Shown: positions 15,987 through 22,436 of the stretch, piece by piece | Position numbering within the stretch: position 1 is the stretch's first letter | Layout: each line of letters opens with the position of its first letter | NCBI RefSeq assembly: GCF_004369205.1 | Contig: NZ_QFGA01000005.1 | Coordinates: 1-41,978 of the forward strand | Reading direction: 5' to 3' | DNA from: Pelotomaculum schinkii | Lineage (GTDB): Bacteria > Bacillota > Desulfotomaculia > Desulfotomaculales > Pelotomaculaceae | Length of the DNA stretch: 41,978 nt | Notes under the pieces: model-generated | Databases searched by the model: none | Told to the model about the DNA's origin: nothing | Seen by the model: the letters and a program-made list of their open reading frames with translations, nothing else | Position numbers and translations under genes: made by a program

Positions 15987-16312
15987 CCTCTTTCTTGATG
16001 TTTTATATCAAAGCTCATTAGCGCTGCACAAGCTGAATCTATCCAAGTCCAGATTGACGGTTTTGGCATCAACCCAGTATCAGTTATTTATGGTGTATTA
16101 CAACCAACATAATTTTCACAAATTTCTTGGTAGATTTTATTGTGGTCTATTTTTGTCTACCTTTCGACATTTGCATCGCTCATAACTCAGTTAACGAACA
16201 AAGGTTTCGAACGAATCATAAAGATAAGTGCGAAAAATCCTTTTGATTGTTAGGAGGCCGCGATAGCTCGTTATAACCTTGACCAATACTTAATGTATAA
16301 AAGATATTGTCT
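15987..16312. other. Gene-free gap
   Basis: No credible gene is seen on either strand. A weak hairpin pairs AAAGA with TCTTT around 16300-16315, next to the hypB stop codon, and may be a poor terminator. The remainder is A/T-rich and presumably holds the promoter of the Fe-S gene, but no convincing -35/-10 pair was found. Confidence 0.5.
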
Positions 16313-17044
16313 TTATTTTTGTTTCTTTTGGGCAACAGCAGACCGGAGCCAATCATACCATTCATCCATGCCAGTACCTTTACGTGCCGAAACTTCGAAC
16401 GTCGTAGCACGACTATTTATTCTTTTTAAATATTTACGGCATTTTTCAATATCAAATTCCAAGATATCCACCAAATCGATTTTGTTCAGCAGGAAAATGT
16501 CCGAACTTATAAATATCCCCGGGTATTTGATCGGTTTATCCTCGCCCTCGGTCACACTCAAAACCAGCACCCTGTAATCTTCGCCCAGATCGTATTCGCT
16601 GGGACAGACGAGATTCCCAACGTTTTCAATAAACAAAATATCCAAAGCATCAAGGTCAAAACTCGGTAGAGCTCTTTGCACCATGCCGGCCTCCAAATGG
16701 CAGCCGCTCAAGGTGTTAATCTGATAGGCCGAAATACCGGTGTTTTTAATTCTTTCAGCGTCGTTCGCTGTTTCCTGATCACCTTCGATCACAGCCATCT
16801 TATACTCGGTAGACATAGCCAGCGCCGTCTTTTCAAGCAGCGTAGTCTTGCCTGAGCCCGGAGAACTGACGAGATTCAGGACAAGAATACCCCTTTCCTT
16901 AAACTCTTCACGCAAATGAAACGCAATATGATTATTTTTATCAAACGCGGTTTCCATCGTATGCAGTATTCTCACATCATGGTCATGCTCATCATGTTCA
17001 AAATTATCATGACCGCTGGCGCCGCATCCACACGTTGAGCACAT
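16313..17044 (-). CDS. hypB: HypB, nickel-binding GTPase (copy 1)
   Basis: This 243-aa GTPase drives nickel insertion with HypA. The N-terminus has the high-affinity metal site CSTCGCG, then a His/Asp/Glu-rich stretch (GHDNFEHDEHDHD), a nickel-storage feature missing from the second HypB. Walker A is SPGSGKTT (61-68), the metal site at the dimer interface is Cys115-His116 with Cys147, and the guanine-specificity motif is NKID (187-190). The start is set at ATG 17044, seven bases after GGTGGAGG, because the Cys motif then lies at the N-terminus. It is 17 nt downstream of hypA copy 2, so they are co-transcribed. Confidence 0.95.
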   Translation of the reverse strand: MCSTCGCGASGHDNFEHDEHDHDVRILHTMETAFDKNNHIAFHLREEFKERGILVLNLVSSPGSGKTTLLEKTALAMSTEYKMAVIEGDQETANDAERIKNTGISAYQINTLSGCHLEAGMVQRALPSFDLDALDILFIENVGNLVCPSEYDLGEDYRVLVLSVTEGEDKPIKYPGIFISSDIFLLNKIDLVDILEFDIEKCRKYLKRINSRATTFEVSARKGTGMDEWYDWLRSAVAQKKQK

Positions 17045-17061
17045 GCTTAAGCCTCCACCCG

Positions 17062-17403
17062 TTACCAAACCCGTATTTCTTTAATGATTATTTCTTTCCC
17101 GGACAGCAGGTCCCATTCTTCACTGCCGCACGCAGGGCATTCAAACTCATTTTCCACAACATGGAATACTTGCCTGCATTTCAAACAAAGGCCATTGGCG
17201 GGGATCACTTCTATTTTCAGTTCCGCGTTTTCCAGCAGCGTCTCATATACCGCCGCCGGGAAGCAAGCCTCGACCAGTTCCGGTACGAGCGCGCTCAATT
17301 GACCCAACTGCAGGACAAGCCGCTTTACGCCATGAGCGTGTTCCTCTTTTGCTTTAGCATCGGCAATTTTAACGATTTCTATGACTACGCCCATCTCATG
17401 CAT
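17062..17403 (-). CDS. hypA: HypA, nickel chaperone (copy 2)
   Basis: This 113-aa protein starts MHEMGVVIEIVKIAD, with the conserved N-terminal His-Glu nickel site. The zinc loop is CLKC with CPAC. It is the most canonical of the three HypA copies. It heads a hypA-hypB pair, with hypB starting 17 nt after its stop. The upstream region holds only small frames, so its promoter must lie in the gene-poor stretch 17404-18342, where none is obvious. Confidence 0.93.
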   Translation of the reverse strand: MHEMGVVIEIVKIADAKAKEEHAHGVKRLVLQLGQLSALVPELVEACFPAAVYETLLENAELKIEVIPANGLCLKCRQVFHVVENEFECPACGSEEWDLLSGKEIIIKEIRVW

Positions 17404-17876
17404 AATTTCACTGTAGCAGCGTAACTTTTACTCTTAAAGAAAAAGTCACGCGCTTCCTTTTTTTATTTCTATTACTTTGCCAGTTTGGCAGCGATCTTGC
17501 CGGCGCTTCCGGCGTAAACAACAGTTTGCTCAATCAGTTCCTGCCTGCTGACATGGTTCGACCTCGCGCTCCTTCGAACTTGTATTTGGTTGTACACAGT
17601 CCGCATCTATAGATTGGCCGATAAGCTTACACAGAAACCTCCTTTACATTTTAATAGCCTCTCGGCATTCGCCGAGGCAGATGGCACAAGGCTTTGCTTG
17701 AACCATCGTTATTGAATTCCTCCTACTTACCATAGAGGAATTTTTTTTAAATCCGCATCCAATTGGGAATTCGGATCTAAAATATTGTTGTGAAATTTGT
17801 CGGAAACACTTGACATTTCCAGAATAACCCCAAAATCGGTTAGGAGGAATATTTTTCCTTACTAATTGCGATTGGG

Positions 17877-18023
17877 ATGTTTATTTTGAAACCTGTCATT
17901 AAACTGATGTGGTACATACGCATTTACGGCATCATGATGTGTCAGCACATGGATGCCTGGTATGCCCACCAGCAAGAAGATCTGAAAAACTTAAAACAAC
18001 TTATTTCCCAAACGGCTGCTTAA
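17877..18023 (+). CDS. Unrecognised 48-aa small protein
   Basis: It begins MFILKPVIKLMWYIRIYG and ends DLKNLKQLISQTAA, with MMCQHMDAWYAHQQED in between. The mix of an aromatic/hydrophobic N-terminal half, a Cys-His-Met-rich middle and an amphipathic tail looks protein-like. An AGGAGG lies 30 bp upstream, too far for this ATG, and no start codon sits at the right distance in this frame. The coding call is therefore uncertain. It is the only plus-strand candidate within the HypAB/Fe-S region. Confidence 0.35.
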   Translation: MFILKPVIKLMWYIRIYGIMMCQHMDAWYAHQQEDLKNLKQLISQTAA

Positions 18024-18296
18024 GGCTATTTTTAATAGAGGCCGTTAGGCTTCTTTGCCATGCCCATTTTTAGGAATGTCGTGAAAAGGACAGTCTTTTT
18101 AGCCTGGCATGCCAGAATTTCCAGTTGCTTTATTCCAGATTTAATGATTCCTCCCATCTAATGCCAAGAGCCTATTTTATAAAGATTATACACAGATACA
18201 AAAAAGATGAACATGTACAGACCTTTTAAAAAAAGTTACCTTATTGTGTGCTTACTACATCATTCTATATGCCTTTGTGATAAAAAGCACATAAAG

Positions 18297-18333
18297 GAAA
18301 GGCTGTTTATGCCAGTAGCACAAACAGCCTTTC
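18297..18333. terminator. 12-bp inverted repeat downstream of Fe-S paralogue 2
   Basis: GAAAGGCTGTTT (18297-18308) pairs perfectly with AAACAGCCTTTC (18322-18333), with a 13-nt loop, ten bases after the stop of the Fe-S gene. There is no long T-run on the minus side (CCTTTATG follows), so it is a plausible but not textbook terminator. Confidence 0.6.
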
Positions 18334-18342
18334 TGGAATCTT

Positions 18343-19368
18343 TTATCCCTTTTTAATAATACTGACGGCCTGAGAGGTACAAAAGAAAGTACATATACCG
18401 CAGCCGATACATCTTGACGGATTGATCGCTATGCGGCTAGTTTCCATATCTATCGCACTGACGGGGCAGCTGTCGATACAGCCGCAACATCCGGTACACT
18501 TATCAGCATCCACTTGTGCAATATAAATCGATGTTGACTCAATGCGGGAGACAACGCCGGGAATGACTGTCCGTGCGGCAATACAGCAGCATGTGCAGCA
18601 GCTGCAGACAAAGTATGACGATTCATTGTTCTGCGGCTTGACTATCTCATGGAACAGCCCCTCTGCTTCGCTTTTTTTCAAAACCTCGATTACTTCTTGA
18701 CGGGAGATGGGGCGGCCTCTTCCCGTTCTGATATAAAACTCCGCATAGGGACCGATCTGAATGCAGATGTCCTTTATGGTATGACCGCAGCCTCGCCCCA
18801 GTTTCTCCTTTGCGCTGCGGCATAAGCAGTCAGACACGGAATAAATGGAACCCTTTTCTATATAAGACAGTACTTCATTGAAAGAAGCATGATAGGGAAC
18901 AGCAGATACGGAAACATTTATCGGCACTGAACGGACGGCAGTTTTTTTCCGTTCCGGTCGATTAATAAACTCATTGATCTCATCCACATAATCCTGAATG
19001 TACTGTGCTATCTCTGCGTCAAGCCCATCCTTGAGCAGAAAATCCAGGATACCGGAGCAGAACGGCGCCAGTTGATAGAAAGTCACGTCCTTTTTATATG
19101 TGGCAAAAGAGATCCCTTTCTTGACCAGTCTGTCCAGTATTTTTTCGGCCTTAACCTGAGAGAATCCCGTTTTGGAAGCGAATTCCACAGCGGTAATTCC
19201 ATGATCATCCAGTTTCATCGCCGCCTTTACGTCTTCTTCAGACAACAGCCGGCGGAATATCTTGACAAAAGGCCTGCTTTCATCATGGGGTATACGGTAA
19301 GGATTTTCGTAAATTTGATCTATATAGTCTGCTAATTCGGTATAGATACTCATAGGCAATCGTTTCAC
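18343..19368 (-). CDS. Winged-helix / two [4Fe-4S] protein (paralogue 2)
   Basis: This 341-aa protein has the same layout as the one at 14862. A winged-helix-like part (VKAAMKLDDHGITAVEFASKTGFS, KILDRLVKKGISF) is followed by CLCR (181-184), DIC (202) and an unusually Cys-dense CSCCTCCC (255-262). Two ferredoxin motifs follow: C291, C294, C297, C301 and C320, C323, C326, C330. An extra Cys295 lies within the first. It starts eight bases after the PucR-type regulator stop, so the two are co-transcribed; GTG 19368 or ATG 19353 may be used. The function is unknown. The regulator linkage suggests it is expressed on a specific nutritional signal. Confidence 0.75.
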   Translation of the reverse strand: MKRLPMSIYTELADYIDQIYENPYRIPHDESRPFVKIFRRLLSEEDVKAAMKLDDHGITAVEFASKTGFSQVKAEKILDRLVKKGISFATYKKDVTFYQLAPFCSGILDFLLKDGLDAEIAQYIQDYVDEINEFINRPERKKTAVRSVPINVSVSAVPYHASFNEVLSYIEKGSIYSVSDCLCRSAKEKLGRGCGHTIKDICIQIGPYAEFYIRTGRGRPISRQEVIEVLKKSEAEGLFHEIVKPQNNESSYFVCSCCTCCCIAARTVIPGVVSRIESTSIYIAQVDADKCTGCCGCIDSCPVSAIDMETSRIAINPSRCIGCGICTFFCTSQAVSIIKKG

Positions 19369-19375
19369 CCGTCCT

Positions 19376-20938
19376 TCAATCGAACAGATCCGCTTTCAGC
19401 AACTCCTGCAGCATATAAGAATAGCTGAATTTTAATCTAACATCCGCATCTTCAAGGTCGATATTGAACAGCTCCTTGGCGCGGCTAATCCGATAGGAAA
19501 CGGTGTTTTTGTGAATAAACAGCTTGTCCGCCGTGGACTTCAGATTTTTGTTGAACTGTATGTAATAATAAAGTGTTTCGAAATATCGGGTATCGTTTTG
19601 CTGGTCGTATTCGATGATACCGGCACACTCTCTGCTGATATAGCCATTGATGTCCGTCTTATTTCTTCTCAAGCCGGACAGCATCAGATCATATAGTTTA
19701 TAGTTTTCGTAGCTCACGATGCACTCCGAGGGATTGAGCTTCGCCAGCAGCTTCAGGATCCGTATGGTCTGGTCGTGGTATTTGCGGCTCAGGAACAGGT
19801 CGTCAAAGCTGTCACTGAAGCCGATCCGCAGTTTGTTTTTGGCGTAGTAGTCTCGGTACTGAGAAAGATACTCCATCATCTCCTTTTCCGTCATCCCGCT
19901 TTCAAACAGGATCACCGCATCGTTCATATAGCTGACGGAGATCGCATCTTTAAAAACCTGATTGATGTGTTCCCGCAGATGATCGACACGGATGTCATAT
20001 GTGTTGTTATAGAGTCCGATATCGATCACAATTATATAGTACCGCGAATTCAGCTTAAACATGGTGTTTTTCATGCAGTCCATGAGCATTTTCCGGTCGC
20101 TAAAGTTTCCGTTCAGGCAATCCAGTAGGATACTGCCGTAATCGGAATACAGTTTTCCGCCCACCGTTCTATTACCAGCGTCAATCATTTTGGCCAGCAG
20201 TCTGCTTACGACCTGCAAAAAAATCAGATTCCGCTCGCTGATCCCCCCATTGGCCTCGATCGACAGCAAATACCCCACATGATTCCTGCCAACGTTCAGT
20301 CTACTGATGCATCGTCTGAGCGGACTCGCCAGACAGCCGGAGAAAAACGGCTGGTTCAGTTTGGTTTCATTTTTTACTTCTTCAATATTATTGAACATTG
20401 AGATGAATTCATAAGAGCAATACCCGCGCGACATGATATCGTTCCACTGAAAATCATCGGTCGTACAGCTTGAGGAGCTCGCTATAACTTTATAGCTGTT
20501 GTCGATAATGATAATCGGGTTGTTGATGGTCTGAGCTGCCACCTCAATAATATCCTGCAGTTTTTCTTGCGACAGGAACGCGTCAAGAAGGATATATGTA
20601 TCTTCAAAGACGAGATTTTGGTTGCTGATCAGCGAAGCGCATTTTTCCGAGATTTCATCCAGATCTGTCTCCCGGGGAAAAACCATGATGCAGTTGTCAT
20701 TTTTATTGGGAATATTAAACTCATCCATATCCTCAATTAAAAAAAGCGTTATTCCATTCAGAAAACGCAGGGTGTTTTGCATCTGTGATTCGTAACCGAT
20801 ATACAGCGTGTTTTTCACAAAATCAGTATTGACGGTTATTCTGTCAATATTGGTCACAACTGTATTATGTTTGGGCATTGAGATGACCCTGGGCGAATAG
20901 GGCCTGAGATCCAAAATGAAATTCTTAATTTGCTGCAT
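19376..20938 (-). CDS. PucR-family transcriptional regulator
   Basis: This 520-aa protein ends in the typical PucR helix-turn-helix: YFETLYYYIQFNKNLKSTADKL followed by FIHKNTVSYRISRAKELF, the HTH_30 signature. The N-terminal part (about 1-110) resembles a PucR-like sensory segment, and the middle (ILLDAFLSQEKLQDIIEVAAQTINNPIIIIDNSYKVIASS) a PAS/GAF-like sensor. ATG 20938 is chosen because AGAGGAG lies seven bases upstream. PucR-type regulators usually respond to nitrogen compounds or substrates of a nearby pathway. Here the likely targets are the Fe-S/HypAB genes. It is preceded by a consensus promoter. Confidence 0.88.
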   Translation of the reverse strand: MQQIKNFILDLRPYSPRVISMPKHNTVVTNIDRITVNTDFVKNTLYIGYESQMQNTLRFLNGITLFLIEDMDEFNIPNKNDNCIMVFPRETDLDEISEKCASLISNQNLVFEDTYILLDAFLSQEKLQDIIEVAAQTINNPIIIIDNSYKVIASSSSCTTDDFQWNDIMSRGYCSYEFISMFNNIEEVKNETKLNQPFFSGCLASPLRRCISRLNVGRNHVGYLLSIEANGGISERNLIFLQVVSRLLAKMIDAGNRTVGGKLYSDYGSILLDCLNGNFSDRKMLMDCMKNTMFKLNSRYYIIVIDIGLYNNTYDIRVDHLREHINQVFKDAISVSYMNDAVILFESGMTEKEMMEYLSQYRDYYAKNKLRIGFSDSFDDLFLSRKYHDQTIRILKLLAKLNPSECIVSYENYKLYDLMLSGLRRNKTDINGYISRECAGIIEYDQQNDTRYFETLYYYIQFNKNLKSTADKLFIHKNTVSYRISRAKELFNIDLEDADVRLKFSYSYMLQELLKADLFD

Positions 20939-21034
20939 CAGTCTTCTCCTCTTGTGCTCCCGATTTGTCTTTGCACCCATCTCAGCAACTGGATAGACTT
21001 ATGTTTTTCTATTAATATTTTATTTGCCATTTTC

Positions 21035-21063
21035 ATTATATAAAGAATATACATATGTTTCAA
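21035..21063 (-). promoter_or_regulatory. Consensus sigma-A promoter of the PucR-type gene
   Basis: On the minus strand, TTGAAA (plus 21058-21063) is spaced exactly 17 bp from TATAAT (plus 21035-21040), about 100 bp before the ATG at 20938. The long A/T-rich leader has no obvious hairpin. The remainder of 20981-21305 shows no gene. Confidence 0.8.
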
Positions 21064-21242
21064 GTATCCTATCCTTATTTATCAAGGGCTTGGCGTTTTG
21101 AAATTGTCTCCTATCCAGGGAAGAATCATTGGCAATAAAAAGAGATATTTCCAACCCACCCCTCAATGATTGTAATGCTATTTCTTAATATCTTCTATTT
21201 TTCAGAACTTTTTAGGGTATCAATACGCATTAATTAAAACCG

Positions 21243-21279
21243 AAAAAACGAGGAGTACATTTTGCACCCCTCGTTTTTT
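21243..21279. terminator. Bidirectional rho-independent terminator after hypB copy 2
   Basis: AAAAAACGAGG (21243-21253) pairs with CCTCGTTTTTT (21269-21279) around a 15-nt loop, giving U-runs on both strands. It separates the upstream operon (Fe-S/GltD fusion, hypA, hypB) from the promoter of the PucR-type gene, so these are two transcription units. Confidence 0.9.
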
Positions 21280-21305
21280 GTTTCGCTAAAAAGTCTACTG
21301 CTGGA

Positions 21306-21974
21306 TTATGCCTGCCACGCTTTTACATTCTTCCGAATCCAGTCGCACCATTTGTCGAAGCCTTCGCCAGTCTTGGCGGAGATAAAAAGCACCTCAGCGT
21401 TCGGGTTGCGATCATGAATTCTCTTGACAACCGCTTCATCGTCAAAATCAAAAACGCACTTGGTGTCAATCTTGTTGATTAGCACCAGATCACTGACCTG
21501 GAACATCAACGGATATTTCAGCGGCTTGTCATCGCCTTCCGGCACACTGAGAATCATAACGTTCTGGCAAGCGCCTGTATCAAACTCTGCTGGACAAACA
21601 AGATTGCCAACGTTTTCAAGTACCACGAGGTCCAAATCTACAATACCAAATTTATCCAGGCCCTGCCGCGTCATGCCTGCGTCCATATGGCACATACCAC
21701 CAGTATGCAGCTGTATCGATTTTGCACCGGTAGCAGCAATTTTTTCAGCATCCACAATAGCATCGATGTCAGCTTCCATGACGCCGATTTTCATTTCTTC
21801 TTTCAGCATTTCAATGGTACGCATCAATGTAGTGGTCTTGCCTGCACCAGGTGAAGACATAAGATTCACCATGAATGTTTTTACTTCTTTCAAATATTTT
21901 CGCAGTTCATCTGCCGCATGATCGTTCTCCGCGAATATACTCTGCTTAACCTCAATTAATTTAATTTCTGACAT
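21306..21974 (-). CDS. hypB: HypB, nickel-binding GTPase without His-rich tail (copy 2)
   Basis: This 222-aa protein has all GTPase elements: Walker A SPGAGKTT (41-48), metal site Cys95-His96 plus Cys127, and NKID (167-170). Unlike copy 1 it lacks the N-terminal Cys-rich and His-rich metal-binding extension, so it has only the interface metal site. The start ATG 21974 follows AAGGTG at a good distance. It is third in an operon behind hypA copy 3 and the Fe-S/flavoprotein fusion, with a strong terminator downstream. Divergence between the two HypB proteins argues against a recent duplication. Confidence 0.94.
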   Translation of the reverse strand: MSEIKLIEVKQSIFAENDHAADELRKYLKEVKTFMVNLMSSPGAGKTTTLMRTIEMLKEEMKIGVMEADIDAIVDAEKIAATGAKSIQLHTGGMCHMDAGMTRQGLDKFGIVDLDLVVLENVGNLVCPAEFDTGACQNVMILSVPEGDDKPLKYPLMFQVSDLVLINKIDTKCVFDFDDEAVVKRIHDRNPNAEVLFISAKTGEGFDKWCDWIRKNVKAWQA

Positions 21975-22074
21975 TATATCAACACCTTAATATTTTTAAC
22001 AGTAAATTCTTGTCCCATATTGGAGCAAATTTCTCTACACTGCTGGCTAATAGAACAAGGTATTCAAATTTTGT

Positions 22075-22428
22075 TTAATCGCTTTCCCGGAACATAATAT
22101 TCTTCAGCACGAACTCTCTGCCGCCGAGAATAGTCTTATTCCGGCTTTGGCATCGTGGGCATTTGCCCTCGTTCTTCATGACATTATACAATGAATGACA
22201 CTCACGACATAGAGCTTCGCCGGGAACATTCTGAATCAACAATGTGGAACTTTTAAGAATCTCTTTATTTTCTACTACAACCGGATAATATTTTTCCAGA
22301 AATACCGGAAGAATTCCTGAAAGCTCTCCGACTTCGATAGAAATTGAGTCGATTCTTTTAACATTGTTCTTCATAGCAATTTCTTCTGCCAGTTTTACCA
22401 CTTCGTATAAAACGCTAATTTCATGCAT
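22075..22428 (-). CDS. hypA: HypA, nickel chaperone (copy 3)
   Basis: This 117-aa protein starts MHEISVLYEVVKLAEEI, with the N-terminal His-Glu nickel site. The zinc loop is CREC with CPRC. The ATG lies only eight bases after the stop of the Fe-S/flavoprotein fusion gene, so translation is probably coupled; the ribosome site is weak (AAAGAA). About 100 bp, without visible features, separate it from hypB copy 2. Confidence 0.92.
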   Translation of the reverse strand: MHEISVLYEVVKLAEEIAMKNNVKRIDSISIEVGELSGILPVFLEKYYPVVVENKEILKSSTLLIQNVPGEALCRECHSLYNVMKNEGKCPRCQSRNKTILGGREFVLKNIMFRESD

Positions 22429-22436
22429 AAGTTCTT

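Larger units (their letters stand above)
17404..18342. other. Gene-poor region with tiny ORFs and hairpins
   Basis: Over 900 bp without an ordinary gene. It holds a 48-codon plus-strand frame (17877-18023, listed separately). A minus-strand 20-codon frame (17706-17644) has the cysteine cluster CAICLGEC behind AGGAGG; the same bases form a hairpin CTCGGC-GAAT-GCCGAG (about 17663-17678). A minus-strand 41-codon frame (17597-17472) has the coding-like end RQELIEQTVVYAGSAGKIAAKLAK, possibly frameshifted against an overlapping frame with YRCGLC. They may be remnants of a small Cys-rich gene. An inverted repeat at 18297-18333 closes the region. Confidence 0.5.
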
